Translations under genes and position numbers: made by a program | Origin: Anaeramoeba flamelloides | Lineage: Eukaryota > Metamonada > Anaeramoebidae | Direction of reading: 5' to 3' | Assembly: GCA_027625915.1 (NCBI GenBank) | Contig: JANTQA010000057.1 | Span: 6,200,001-6,264,000, forward strand | Length of the DNA: 64,000 bases | Shown: piece by piece, positions 24,704 to 38,900 of the stretch | Position numbering within the stretch: the first letter of the stretch is position 1 | How the letters are laid out: each line of letters starts with the position of its first letter | Notes under the pieces: generated by a model | The model's input: the letters and a program-made list of their open reading frames with translations, nothing else | Database searches by the model: none | What the model was told of the DNA's origin: nothing

Positions 24704-25088
24704 GTGAAAAAAATACCAAACCTGGAAAAAATCCAGGTAGAGAATTTTAATTGTGAATATTATTGTTAATTGTTATATAATTTCAAAATATCCAAAATCA
24801 AATCCTTGTTATAAATAACCTAAATTTTTTATGAACTTAAGTAATCAACCTACCCAAAGTTTATTAAAGTGGGATGTTTTTAGAATACTCATTTAATTGT
24901 TTGATAACCAAAGTTGATCTAAACTCTTTTTTAGTCAATGGGGCCCAGTTTTATTGAAGAAATGGAAGACATTCTATGAGTTTAATTCATTACTCTTATC
25001 AAACTAAAATTTTCAATTTTTAGATCAAAATCATTTTTTCTCATTTTGTAAAATTTTTTTTTTTTTATGTTTTTTGCTTTTCGCTTTT

Positions 25089-25122
<34 letters not shown>

Positions 25123-25759
25123 ATTAACTTTGAAAAAAAAAAAGTTTGAAAAACGAAATAAACATTAAGAAAAGTTAGGCTTTGTATGTTCTTTTAAAAT
25201 TCATACATTTACAAGTAAAAAATCTTATTATCAACGATTTTAATTTCATAAAGAAATTGAGAATTTTGCACGAGACGTTCCAATGAATGGGGCCCAAAAA
25301 ATTTTTTAACATTTTTTTTTTTTTGAAATTTATGGTTTGTTCAGGGATTTCTTTTATAATTATGGACTCTTATAAGAAGTTTATTATTTCTGGTATTTCT
25401 AAACAATCTAAGTTTGGTTGATTCTTAAAAATAAAGTGACTTTTTCATTTTTGGCTAGGTCACTTTGAGTGAAATTAAGTTTTCTTGTTTTTCAAAACAA
25501 GATCGATATACATAGAGATTTGCTATTAATTTGGAAAAAGAAAATTTTGAATTCTTGTTTTTGAGTGAATGAATAGTATTTTGAATAAGTGTAATTACAT
25601 TAATCATGATACGAATAAGTGGATCGGGTAGAATTATATACGGTTTGATCGAGAAAAAATGGTTTTGGTTTTTAATATTTACAATTACATAACAAGAGTC
25701 CTAAAATTCGCAATAAAAAACCAACCAGGGATTTTTTCCATGCCAGGTATTTTTTTTAC
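24704..25759. mobile_element. TIR DNA-transposon-like element (1.06 kb)
   Basis: The ends are matching inverted repeats of about 35 bp: GTGAAAAAAATACC...GGAAAAAATCC on the left and the reverse complement, ending GGTATTTTTTTTAC, on the right. The same terminal motif bounds 42872-44635, and a partial right end lies near 52330-52400. The internal part near 24790-24960 resembles 52010-52180. No transposase-like frame is present, so it is non-autonomous. The superfamily is not determined because no clear target duplication is visible. Confidence 0.65.
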
Positions 25760-26894
25760 AAGTTTATAAGAAATTTTAAATTTACAATTCTAAAAAGGAA
25801 ATTAAAGAAAATTTTTGATCTTATTTCCAAATTTTTCATTTTTCTCACATTTTATAAACTGTTTTTTCGAAAACTGGATAAAAATTTATTGAATTTATTT
25901 TTCAATACATAGAATTTTCTGTCAATTTTGCGGTTTGTTTATTGGAAAATATTGAAAAAAAAAAAATTTGACGAAAATTGTGGTTTTAAAATCTTTTTTT
26001 ATTTTAAAAATTCATAAAACGAAATTAGAAATAAAAGCAAAAAAGGATTTTTTTTTAAATCATGAAGAGAATTTATTTTGATGGTGTACCATTCTTACCT
26101 TCGATCAAATCGAGTTTAAGAATTCTTTAAAAACATAAATTTTTTTTTTTGACAATCTTTTTTTCCCAAAATAACTGTTAAATTATCACAACTAAATTCT
26201 CAAAATGTGTTTCAAATGCACCAAAGAGGATATTTATATTAATTTTTTCGTTTGTCAAATAAATTTATTTTATTTCTTTCTCCTTTTTAATTTTTTTTTT
26301 TTCAAATTTTTTGAAAAAGTATAATTTTGAAAAATATCTTTAAAGCCAAAAGTAATCAATTTTTTAGTTATTTCAAAAAAAAAAAATAATTTAAAACTTT
26401 TTTTTTTCCCATTATAAAAAAATTTGAAACATTTCGGTTTTTATATTTGGAATTAATAAAACCTAAACAGCTTCCATGTGAATTTAAAACAATGTTAAAA
26501 AATGAATCATAAAAAAAATATTATTTTTTTCTACAATTTTTATTGTATATTTCAAGATCAAGAAAAGAATATTTGTTCTTTAAAGCTCGAATGTTTGAAC
26601 AAACTCGGACTATTTCAAACCATAATTGTGGTTACAAACTGTCAACAATCTTTTAAAAAGAACAAATATCAATACTGTTATGATTATTTCTAAAAGTCAA
26701 TCTTACTGTCAATTTCGTCGGTTGAAGAATTAGGATAAATTTAAAATATTTGTTATAAATAGACAACATTTTATTGAAAAAAGTTGATATGAACAACGAA
26801 CAGTGATAAATTCTTACAGTGTTTTCAATTTAATTCACTAGATTTAAGGAAAAGATTCGACTCAAAAAATTCTTCATTTTTCTGAATCTTATTT

Positions 26895-27313
26895 TTTAAA
26901 TGTCTTAACAAATTTTACAACGTTAAGAATGACACTATTCTCAACCAGTAAAACAAATTGTTGACTTCTGTGAGCCATAATCAGCTTCAAATTATTAATA
27001 ATCACACTTAAAATCTGTCAAAAGTTTTCAAAATTTAAAACACAACTTCTCCAATTTTATAACAAAAAAATTGCTGAGAAATCGTCGTGGGTGTTTATTT
27101 TGAACATTAAATTATTTTTATGAACGAAAGTCTAAAAAGCAAACAAATTTTTTTAGTCAAAAAATACACCAATTTACTAGAATAATACTTTTTTGGTTTT
27201 GTTTGAATTCTTTCAGATCTTTTTTCATGTTGTAATTTATATCACACGGTGTTCCAGTAATATTCCACGAAATCTTTGAAAAACTTTTTTACTCTTAAAT
27301 TCATTCATTTTTT
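26895..27313 (-). CDS. possible small gene divergent to GAPDH, unclear
   Basis: The minus strand shows a chain of coding-like pieces: an ATG near 27313 (MNEFKSKKVFQRF), a piece reading TGTPCDINYNMKKDLKEF that ends at a GTAAAT donor, a phase-0 acceptor about 46 nt later (GCTTTTTAG) continuing TFVHKNNLMFKINTHDDF, and a last piece after TTTGACAG reading AHRSQQFVLLVENSVILNVV to a TAA. The joins need two single-base corrections next to T runs, so this is either a decayed gene, a gene with homopolymer errors, or chance. No family is recognised. Confidence 0.2.
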
Positions 27314-28733
<1,420 letters not shown>

Positions 28734-30621
28734 ATTAATTGTTCGAGATAATATACTCTTATCTCTCTCTTTCTATTTATCTGTTTTTTGTTTTTTAAAT
28801 ATAAATTCTTATATTTCATACTTGCAACTAATCATTGAACATTTTCCAGAAATTTAATATTCTCTTTGGAATAGATTTTTATGGTATTTATAATTAAAAA
28901 TAAACGCTTTTTTCAGAATTTGATCTGAACCAACAAAACATTTTTTAATCAATTGCCTTTTCTTTTTTTTTTTAAATCACACAATTATTACAAATAGTTT
29001 TGATAAACTTTCAATAAACTTGGGTTTGAGAGAGATTGTATAATTAAAATAGGATCACCAAGTGTAATTATTTTGTTTTATCTTGAAGAAATGTTTAAGG
29101 GAGAAATTACCTTCCCCAATTTTTTAAAACTTTTTCTTTTGGTCACCTTACTGAAAAATATTTTTTGAGTGCCACCAGATATTATATTGAAAACGAGAAA
29201 CCAGATTATCATTTATTACTCTACTTCTGATTAGAAAATGAACCCAAAGTAAGCCAGAGTTGAATCTGAAAATTTTTCTTTTTTGAAACATTTTTTTTTA
29301 ATAAGATTTTTGGGTCTAAATTCTTTATATTCAGAGTTCACATTTTAATTCTTTTTTTGAAAATAACCTCAAATAATTCTTTTTTTAACTCCAATGCAAT
29401 CAAACATTTCTTTAACATTTTAAATGATTAGCCTCAACATATTTCCTGTTTAAATTCAGTTTTTCATTGAATCCGATCATTGGCAAAATTTAATCATTAA
29501 TAATTTAGTTTTTTAAAATATTAAAAAGAATTGGATATTTCTCTTAAAATAAATATTTGAGGTTTTTCTTCTTGTTATTTAATTTTCATCATCTTTTCGT
29601 CAATCCTGATGTTTTTATGTTTTTTTCGGATAAGAAAAGTATTTTGCTTTGGAAAATTATTCAAAGATTTTTTTTGTATATTAATAGAACTTTTGTTACC
29701 AAATAAAAAATGCTTTTTTTGAAGCCATGGAATCAGAATAAAATAATATTTTTGAGGTTTTTGAAAAAATATATTAAAATGAGTTTTAAAAAGGTAAAAA
29801 TATTGATAAAAATTAATTCGATTTGAATCATTTTAATTTTCTGATTCCAATTTTACATTTTTGAGATTCGAAAATTAGAAAAACAGAATCATTTTGAGAA
29901 CTTTGTTCATGTTTTGAGCTGAGATATGTGTTTCATTGAATACAACCACACCAAGACTATCTTGAAACTTTTCCAGTCATTGAAATTTGTTGTCTATTAT
30001 AAAATTATGTATTATAAAATAGAAAATTAGATATCCATACGATATAATATCAAATTGTTTTACATTATAAGAGAAATTATTTTTTTTTTTGGAATAAAAA
30101 AAGCCAAAATTTGTATTTCAAAAGGAAAAAAATCACACAAACCTTAAAGTATTTTACGAGGATTATTTTTGAATTATTTGTCACTCTTTTTTTTGCATTT
30201 TTTTATGATTTAAAGATTTACACTACACTTGTATGAAAAAATACAATGGAAACAAAAAGTTCAAAAAAACTACTACTTCATTAATATTTCCACTTGTTAA
30301 TAAAGTTTATTCATCATATAAACAACATTTAAAAACTTTAAAATCTTGAGGCTATTATATTTATTGTTGTTGATAGTAATAATTTTAAATGTCTCTAGTC
30401 TAGAAAAAAGGGTTTTTTTTTGGGGGGTAAAAATTTTTTAAATGGATGTGTCAATGAATATTTGTTAAATTTGACTTGTGGATATTTTTTCGAATAGATC
30501 TTAAATTATAGTTTTAAAAACACTTGACTCTTAAAAAAATATACAATTATGAAAAAAAAAAATAAAAAATGATAGATATTCCCTTTTCAAGGTTTTCAGG
30601 TTCAAAAGAACCGAGTTAAAT

Positions 30622-30623
<2 letters not shown>

Positions 30624-30656
<33 letters not shown>
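30624..30656. repeat. TA dinucleotide microsatellite
   Basis: About 16 uninterrupted TA units next to the GTGCC-family repeat. Confidence 0.9.
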
Positions 30657-30658
<2 letters not shown>

Positions 30659-30689
30659 CCCATTCGTTCAAATTCGTGTTAAGCCAAAT

Positions 30690-31100
30690 AAAAGGTGGCT
30701 CGGTTTTTCATTTTATTTGTAAAGTGTTCTAGGTTTTTTTTTACTTTTTGAAATAACCTAACGAAAATCTCTTGATTTTACAAATAAACAGAAACCTCAA
30801 AAAAAAAACTAATGAAAATGTCTGTCGAGTGCTGTGGAGTGCCCAGCTTTTCAATAATTCAAAAGAATAGAGAAAAATCTTTGATATTCCTCAATTCTTT
30901 TAAATTCTGGAAAAGTTAATTGTGTTTTTTTGAATTTCAGAAATTAAAAAAATTTTTTTTGAATTTTCATTTTATTTGCTTAAATTAAAAAAAACCTAAC
31001 GAAAATCTATCTATTTTCCTAATAAGTATAAAACTCAAGAAAAGGTAATGACAGTTTACCAGAAAACAAAAGAATAGAGAAAAAACAGAGATTTTACACA
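30690..31100. repeat. dispersed repeat, GTGCC/TAGG family copy
   Basis: Contains TTCTAGGTTTTTTTTTAC, then TTTTTGAAATAACCTAACG and a GTCGAGTGCTGTGGAGTGCC block. The same combination recurs near 48634-49270 and 60243-60385. A shorter AATTCTGGAAAAGTTA element here also occurs at about 24150. It is non-coding and probably a small transposon family. Confidence 0.5.
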
Positions 31101-32602
31101 ATTCTTCACCAATACTTGAAAACCCAACCACAGTGGATACGTTATTATTTTGGTTTTGTAAATGATATAATAATTATTTATATTAATATTTTTGTTATTT
31201 ATAGGGGTATACCCTTCTTATGAAAAATATAGATGAATATTTCTTAATATATTAAAAGAAATAAATAGTAATGAATTGATTTTTAACTGTGATAGATGGA
31301 ATTATTTTCATAATTAATAATTATGAAATCTATGATTTTACACTTAAATTTCTGAAATGGGACATTAAGTATAAGGGTAATTAGAGTGTTATAGAAACTT
31401 GTTAAATAATAATAATAATAATAAAAAATATTTTAATTATTTTCCAACTTTTTTTTTTTTTTTTTTATTTTGGAAATTTTTTTTTTAATCATTCCTTTAT
31501 CTCAATAATAATAATAATAATAAAGATTTTTGATTTCATATTATGAGGACAACTGACGGCAAAGATACATTCATTTTTCAAAGCAATTGATAGAAATGAA
31601 AATCAGAATCTATTTCTTGGAATTTAACTTGGATAAAATTTTAGGATATTATCAGTTTTTAATTTTTCATAATTCCTTTTCTTGAGTATTCTTTAGTGGC
31701 CTTAAATATACCATTATACCAAACAAAAAAGTAATAATAAAATAAACTAGGATCACAAAATATAATATAAATGATTACAAGTCCCTTGGTTAAGTGTTAA
31801 CCACTATCAAGGAGTTGTATAAGACTAAAGTATGTTATTATTAGATCTAAATCAAATTAGTGCTATCATAGCTTAAATATCTCTAAAAAATGATTAGTAA
31901 TTGGTAATATTAGTTGATCTCATAAATTAAAAATGATATGTGTATTAGTAAAAAAACTCCAACAATTTCATAAAAAAATCTGAATTTCGCCACAAATTTA
32001 AAGGCTGATTTATCAATATTCAGAATCCAAGAATTGCAAAATATCTTTCTTAAATTTGTAGTGAAATGTAGATTAATAACTAAAAGATTTGTTTTTTTTT
32101 AAAAATTAAATAATTAACCAATAGATTATTTTGATAAATTATTTCTGAAATATTGGAAAAATATTGATATTACAATTAGCTTTATCAAAAGGGAAAACAA
32201 ACAAATCAGTCTTTGGGTTTTTATGTTGATGATTATTTAGTAAATCTTTGAAATTAAAAATTAAAAAAATAGTTACTTTCAGAAAATTCTAAATATGAAT
32301 TATTAATTACTGTAATACTATTATTTTGGGTTTCTATTTTTAGAATTCGATTAGGAATTAAAAAAAAAATTCTAAAATGAAAATTTTTTTAATTGTGATC
32401 CTTATATTGTTGTAATCCAAATAATGTGTGCCCCAAGATGATAACCCATGTTTCAAAATATAATCCATACTTTTTTTTAATCTTGTTCCAATGGAACACC
32501 CAATTCAGTATTCAATAGTATACCTAAAATTTAAATCAATTTTGAAGATAAACTTCTATATATTTTGAGTAAAATTTAAAATTAGGAATACATATTGTTT
32601 AA

Positions 32603-33159
32603 GGTTGACAATCCCTGAAATTTGAAAAAAGATTATATTACGTAGGGCGTAGTGACTTGTTAATTTGGTTCTTAGCTGATCGATCTTGTACTTTGATATG
32701 GACTTTAAAAGTGGTTCAAAATGGCAATTTTTGACAATTTATTTTTTTTTTTCCGAAATCTGAATTGAAGAGTGTATGATTAATAGATTGGTACTTAAGT
32801 TATAAAAAATTGTGGTTTGTAGGTTGTTGATTGAAATTTTTAATTAAGTTTGGTTTTATTTTGAGCTTTACAAAAAAAAATTTTTTTCATTCCTTTAGTT
32901 AAAAGACAAAAAAAGTAAATTAAAATTTTCTTCTAAAACCTAAAAACCACATTTTTTTATAACTTAAGTACCAATCTATTAATCATACACTCTTCAATTC
33001 AGATTTCGGAAAAAAAAAAATAAATTGTCAAAAATTGCCATTTTGAACCACTTTTAAAGTCCATATCAAAATACAAGATCGATCAGCTAAGAACCAAATT
33101 AACAAGTCACTACGCCCTACGTAATATAATCTTTTTTCAAATTTCAGGGATTGTAAACC
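32603..33159. repeat. long inverted repeat, 216-bp arms
   Basis: Arms 32603-32818 and 32944-33159 are reverse complements with only a few mismatches over 216 bp, around a 125-bp spacer. Blocks seen on both sides include TACGTAGGGCGTAGTGACTT and GATCGATCTTG with their complements. There is no substantial reading frame (the longest in an arm is about 26 codons). A transcript crossing it would form a long hairpin. It may be a recent foldback transposon or a palindromic duplication. Confidence 0.9.
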
Positions 33160-33216
33160 TGAAAATATTTCCTAACTTCTCAGCTTTTTTTAAATTTTAA
33201 AGAAATTTTTAGTTAA

Positions 33217-33388
33217 GGGACTAGTCTCTATTAAATTTTTAATACCTATGTTTAATATAAATGGAGAAATTTTTTTGCTAATTACTAAGATTGTAATACC
33301 CCATTTATTTCCAATATTAAACATATTTCTAGATAAGATGTCCTTATTTAGAAATTGGTCAAAAAAAAAAATCGTAGAGACTAGTTCC
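33217..33388 (+). mobile_element. MITE-like element, CTAGTCTCTA family, copy 3
   Basis: Starts GGGACTAGTCTCTA after TTAA and ends TAGAGACTAGTTCC before GTAA, so the termini are inverted repeats of about 14 bp. The interior shares TTTCTAGA and CTTATTTAGAAAT blocks with the copies at 9347 and 14354. It lies 58 bp from the long inverted repeat. No coding capacity. Confidence 0.7.
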
Positions 33389-34372
33389 GTAAATGTGAAA
33401 AATTTTTTCAAAATTTTCTCTATTTTTTGAGATAAATTATCGAATTTGATCTTATATTTTTCTAATTTTTATTCAAATAATAGTGATTTATGAAACCAAT
33501 ATCATGTTTGCTTAAGGAGGGCTTATTCTCAGTTTATTTGATCTGTTAATGTATAGGTCGTGTATTTTAAAAAATACACGCTTTTTATTTTGAAAATACG
33601 GATTAAACTTTTCCTGACGGATTATTGTTACAACAGTAGTAAATAAGTGAAGAATTTCAGAAGAAAAAATGCATTACCTTACAAATTTAAAGTTTGAAAA
33701 AACAATATTCAGACTCCATAGTTGCAAATTATCATTCTCAAAAATGTGGTAAATTTTAGGTTAGTTGAGAAAAAATTCGATTTATTTAAAAATGAAATAA
33801 TTCACGAATAGATTATAGTTGACAATTATTCGAATATTGGAACTCTAAGAAATTACAATTCGCTTGTTAAAAAGGAAACCAAACTAATCAACCTTTGGGT
33901 TGATTATATTGATGATTTTTGAGTTAATCTTTGTAATGTAAAAAATTGTAAAAAAAGGTTACTTTTGGAAGTTTTAAAGGTGAATTATTAAATACTCTAA
34001 TATTTTTATTGTGGTTTCATTTTTTAGATTTGTCAGAGGAATTAATAAAATTTACAAAATTGCAATTTTTAATAGTGATCTTGAGTAACAAAATCCAATA
34101 ATTTTATTATTCAATACTTTTTAAAACACTTCCATTGAGCAATATGAAACCCAACACTTAAAAGGGTATTAAAAAATTAAACCAGAGTGAAAATTTTTTT
34201 CCACCTTATCATCCAAATGCCTGTAATTAACTTTCCAAATTTGAAACAATTTCAAAACATAAAGTTTGGTAAACTCAAAAAATTGAAAACTATTTTTGTT
34301 TGATTCTTCTATTTTTTTATTTTTATCTTTTTTTTCTTCTTTCCCAAAGCCTTTAAGTTTTAACTAGTTTGT

Positions 34373-35938
34373 ATGATCAAAAAATATTTAAATAACAATT
34401 ACCAGCAATGTCCAAAATGTAAAAAATTATGTTACATTGAAACAGTTGGGTGTGGGTTTTATGAGTGTGAGTGCCAAGCCATTTTTTGTTGTTTTTGTGC
34501 AGAGAAGCACAAAACCAAATTACAAGCATTTTCTCATTGCCTTACAAATCATTCTTTGGATCAAAAAATACAAAAAACCAAAACACAAAGCTTTGTAACC
34601 AAAAACAGAAAAGAAATCAGCAAAAGTCTCAAGTTAATCAAAATAAATATTAATGATCATAATGTTTTGATGCAAAAAGGAGAAAAAGTTGATGTCTTGG
34701 TCCACAAGTATTGTAAATTAGCAAATGAAAATCTTTATGTTCGTAGTTTTTGTTACGGGAACAATTATTTTGAAAAAGGAAAGACAATTGGGAGCTATGG
34801 GATTGTTAATGGTTCCAAAGTCGATTTAAATCTGAGAAAACAAAATGGGATATATGTACCAAATATCTATCTTCGATCTTTGGATTTAACGAATTACAAT
34901 AAGAAAAAAAAAAAGAAACAGAAACAAAAACAAAAACAGAAAGTGAAAGTGAAAGTGAAAAAGAAAAAAAAAAAGAACGAAACCAAGCTTAATCAAAAAG
35001 AAAACCAAAATGGGCTCAAGAAAATTAATTTAATTAATGTTAAAAACAAAAAAGGATCCTTGTACACTTATATATCTGAACACTATGGCGTTAATCCCAT
35101 TAATTTCAAAATCTTTTATAATGGGAAGATTGTTGACAAAACGTTGAGCAATTATAGTTATTTATACCGACACTATTCACAAACTTCAATTTGGGTTATA
35201 TTCTCTGAAGATTATAAGCGATGTTATGAGTATCTTCAATTTAATGTCCCATTCTATAATTTATACCAATATGGTGAAAATACAGATCTCCAAATTTGTG
35301 GATTTAACATACACTCACAAATGCTAAAACTTCGTGTAGACTTAGAGCCTGAATACATCAAAAAGACTTTCGAAAATAGCAATTTAGGAAAAGATATCAT
35401 CAAAAAATTCTTTAATTGGGTTTATTTAAAATATACTAGAAGGGAAATTTTAAAGATAAGAAATTCAATTTCACAATGCTTTAAATTATTAAATTATGAT
35501 CTTAAACAACTGATGGTACCCTTTTCAAAACAATTATCAACAAAATGGATCAACAATGAAGAGAAAGATTATAAAATAGTAATTAAAGATCAAGATGATG
35601 ATGAAGATGATGATGATGATGAAGATGTTTTGAATCTAACCATTGAAATACCTGTGCACAGAATCATTTTACAAGCCAGATTGAATTTATATAGAGAAAT
35701 GTTTAAAACAATAAGTGAAACAAGCAACCAAGTTAGAGACTATTCTGGCAAATCCGCTGACACTATTAAAATTTTAATAAAATATTTATATACAAATTCT
35801 CTCAAAATTACCGCTGATATGGATCCTGAAATCATTTTGGAAGAATTGAATGATGTTGTTGATTATTATCAAATCGTTCCATCAATTACATTTTTAAAAG
35901 ATTTCAAAAAATTAAAGAAACAATATAAAAAAGATTAA
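34373..35938 (+). CDS. zinc-finger, twin ubiquitin-like and BTB/POZ protein
   Basis: A 521-residue single-exon protein. In order: an IBR-like Cys-rich finger at residues 13-60 (CPKC, then CEC, CCFC, and His/Cys near 46-60); a ubiquitin-like beta-grasp fold at about 86-156 ending in GKTIGSYGIVNGSKVDLNL, very like the end of ubiquitin; a Lys/Gln linker at 176-205; a second, weaker ubiquitin-like domain at about 216-278; a degenerate BTB-like segment at about 298-355 (YGENTDLQICGFNIHSQML); and a clearer BTB/POZ domain at about 398-480 (IPVHRIILQAR, then a LIKYLYTNSLKI helix), interrupted by an Asp-rich loop at 407-419. BTB proteins commonly act as substrate adaptors for cullin-3 ubiquitin ligases, and the IBR-like finger and UBL domains also point to ubiquitin biology. 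The actual role is inference. The start is the first ATG after an in-frame stop region. Confidence 0.7.
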   Translation: MIKKYLNNNYQQCPKCKKLCYIETVGCGFYECECQAIFCCFCAEKHKTKLQAFSHCLTNHSLDQKIQKTKTQSFVTKNRKEISKSLKLIKININDHNVLMQKGEKVDVLVHKYCKLANENLYVRSFCYGNNYFEKGKTIGSYGIVNGSKVDLNLRKQNGIYVPNIYLRSLDLTNYNKKKKKKQKQKQKQKVKVKVKKKKKKNETKLNQKENQNGLKKINLINVKNKKGSLYTYISEHYGVNPINFKIFYNGKIVDKTLSNYSYLYRHYSQTSIWVIFSEDYKRCYEYLQFNVPFYNLYQYGENTDLQICGFNIHSQMLKLRVDLEPEYIKKTFENSNLGKDIIKKFFNWVYLKYTRREILKIRNSISQCFKLLNYDLKQLMVPFSKQLSTKWINNEEKDYKIVIKDQDDDEDDDDDEDVLNLTIEIPVHRIILQARLNLYREMFKTISETSNQVRDYSGKSADTIKILIKYLYTNSLKITADMDPEIILEELNDVVDYYQIVPSITFLKDFKKLKKQYKKD

Positions 35939-38900
35939 TTATTGTTTTATTAATGGACTATAATTATTAATACCAATCTCTTCTTAAATTTTTAGATTTT
36001 TCCATTTTTTTGCTATTTTAAAATTTGCATCCAAACAGTGTAGTTTGATACATTATTATTATATATATATACTCTTTCTTTATTTATTTCTTACTCTTCT
36101 TTTTTTTTTTTTGAAACAGCCATTTATGAAATTCACAGTAAGCAATTTCATTTCAAATTATTGTATTATGAAATAATAATCTGGAGAAACATTATATATT
36201 ATTATTATTATTTTTTTTTTTAAGAAAGATTCTCTTTTTGAGAACATAATCATTTACTAATAGATAATTTTGATTCATTCTTTTGTCAATTTTTCTTTTC
36301 TCCTTATTGTCACATCAACATTATGGAAAAAAATTGTTAAAAAGAAAAAAACTTTCAAATCACTTTTAATTGCAAAAGGGCAGTACAAAAGAAAATTTTT
36401 CAAATTTTATTTACTACTTGTTTTTAAATGTATAATATATACCAAATTTCAAAATGAGTTACAAACTTTATTATTATTATTATTTTTTATTTTATTTGTA
36501 TTTCAAAAAATAAAATGATTAACCTATATTCTTATTGATTAATCTATATTGGCTATTATCTCTAAACACTTTAATAAAAATAATATTATTCAAAAAAAAA
36601 AAAAAAAAACAAACAAATAAGAAAATACTTTTCTGCTAAAAAATCTGCATCTATTTTTGATATTAAGTATAGATATCTCAAAAAAAATTCCTAAAACTTG
36701 TTTAATACCTATTTTTAAATTATTAAAATATTAGAAACAATATCTATATCAACAAGAAAATCAAAAAAATTAAAAAGGTTAAAAAAATACACTTTTACGA
36801 ATATATTATCATTAAAATTACAATTTAGAAAATAGAAAATATTTAAATATTGTGTCTATATGATGTTTTGAATTCTTTTTTAATTCAAATTATCCATCTA
36901 ATTTTTAGATCTGGTTTTTGTTTTAAAAATGAAGAAACCAAATCAGTACAAAAATATTTGGAAATGTGAAATTTTACTTTGATTTTATCATTTAAAATAC
37001 TTTTAAAATTTTTTCCAATTGAGATTTTTTTCAAGAATTGTCAGATCCATTTTGAGGTAACACAGAAATTTTAACACAAAAAATAAGAAAAAAGACGAAT
37101 TGAGATATTAAATATTGATCAAAACATTTATTACCCACTTTCAAAAAATGACACCTTTTGTGAATTTTCCAAAGATTTTAATAAAAATTTTACATTATTC
37201 TTTTTTTCATCAGAATAAACTCTTAAAATAAAATAATAGTGTTTACACCTTAATAATTTTATTTTTTTTAATTATCTTGGCTTTGAAAAACTTTGATTGA
37301 GTTTTTAAAAAAATTTCTCAATTAAAGTTTAGGAATTTGAGAAGTACATAGGTTTTTTGTTAAGTTAAGAAATAAACGGAAAATTTATTTGATTTTCTTT
37401 TTATTTCTTGAATTAAAATAAATCTAATAGTAAATTTGAGGAATTTATTACCCCCTATAAATTATATTAATAAAAAAAAATTCAAAAATTTTAAAAATGA
37501 ATTTTGATAATTTCTCTCAAAGTTTTGGTTTATAGATAAATATACAAAACTGTTGATATGTTTTTTAACGATAACCTCAAATCAAAACAACATCTGTAAA
37601 GAATACGTGGAATCTTATAAACTTGGAAATAAATTTGTTAATTAATTCCATTTTCTCACACCTAAAAATCGAAACCTAAAATAATAATATTCCGGTATTT
37701 AATAATTCATATTTAGAACTTCCAAAAATAACTTTTTTTTATATTTTTTTACTTTTAAAGATGAACTCAATAATCAACTGGAAAAACCTATTAATAATAA
37801 GTATTTGTTTCCTTTTTATAAATCTAATTGCAAAATCATATATTTCCAAGATTTCTGAAAATAATTTCAAAAATAATCATTTGTTTAATTATTTTATTTT
37901 TTTGAAAAAATTGAATTTTTTAACAACTAAACTACATTTTTGAGACAATTTTTGAAAATTATTTTACAATTTGGGATTTGAAAATTGACAGTTCAGCCTT
38001 TAAATCGTGGAAAAATGCAGATTTTTTTCTGAAATTGTTGGGTTTTTTACGAATACATACATCATTTTTAATAGATGGGATCATGAAATATTACTACTTG
38101 AATAATCGATTACCTAGAGACATTTGAACCATCAATTACTTACGTGATTTACCCACAACAAAAACTTACCATGATATTTGACAAATTAGTGATGAAGTAA
38201 GTACCTTAAGATTGAAAAATTGGGTTGATATTCCTAAATTAAACAGTAAAAAACTTGTGTTAAGTTAAAAGTTTTTTGTTTTTAAAATAAAACAGTGATG
38301 ATTTCTATCATCTATGGAACCCTTCAAGAAGAAAAAATCTTTTTCCAACTTGGGGTTATTCTTATTAATTTTTATTGATTTATCGACTTTTCTTGACTAA
38401 ATTCTCCAAAAAACATGATATACTAAATTAGTACTCATATTTAAAGAGTAAGAAAATCTTAAAAAAGCACATTACTGTTGAGAGAAAAATGTTGGACACA
38501 GAAAAATGGTTGGACACCTTTTTTAATTGGGAACATTAGTAAAATTGAAAATCAAATCCTGTTGACAACTAGGCGACTTTTATATAAATCCAGGTTTAAA
38601 TGTGTTACAAGTTCATTTATCTGTGGTTTGTGTAGAATACTCATTAGAATGGTTGATAACTAAAAGTAGATCATGCTATTTTAACAAAAATCCAAGTTTT
38701 AGTAAAGTTTGCTATTAGTTCTGACAATGGTAATTTTTAAACTTGCTTTAGGGTATAAGAGATAAGGTTTTGAAAAAGTAGAATTACATTAATGGTTATT
38801 CTAATAAGTAGATTATTGTTATTTTCTTTAGTTATTTCACAAATGATTGAAATTAAAAATCATTTTCAGTAATGTTCCCAATTAAAAATGCTGTCCAACT

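Larger units (their letters stand above)
19974..27312. other. AT-rich region dominated by repeat relics
   Basis: No secure gene. It includes a diverged repeat shared with 43-44.5 kb (21120-23840), a TIR element (24704-25759) and simple T runs. Weak exon-like pieces: minus strand 20069-20226, after TTTTTGTAG, reading ...HHDPKYPFNSLNIHLIQ... to a TAA; plus strand 26558-26693, after TATTTCAAG, reading QEKNICSLKLECLNKLG... to a TAA, which could join an ATG at 26063. I could not assemble either into a recognisable gene. Confidence 0.35.
28734..34372. other. AT-rich intergenic region with repeats
   Basis: No gene is supported. It holds the 3' end of the GAPDH transcript, a GTGCC-family repeat (30690-31100), a TA microsatellite (30624-30656), short AAT/TAA triplet runs (31411-31425 and 31506-31522), the 216-bp inverted repeat (32603-33159) and a MITE-like copy (33217-33388). 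Confidence 0.5.
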
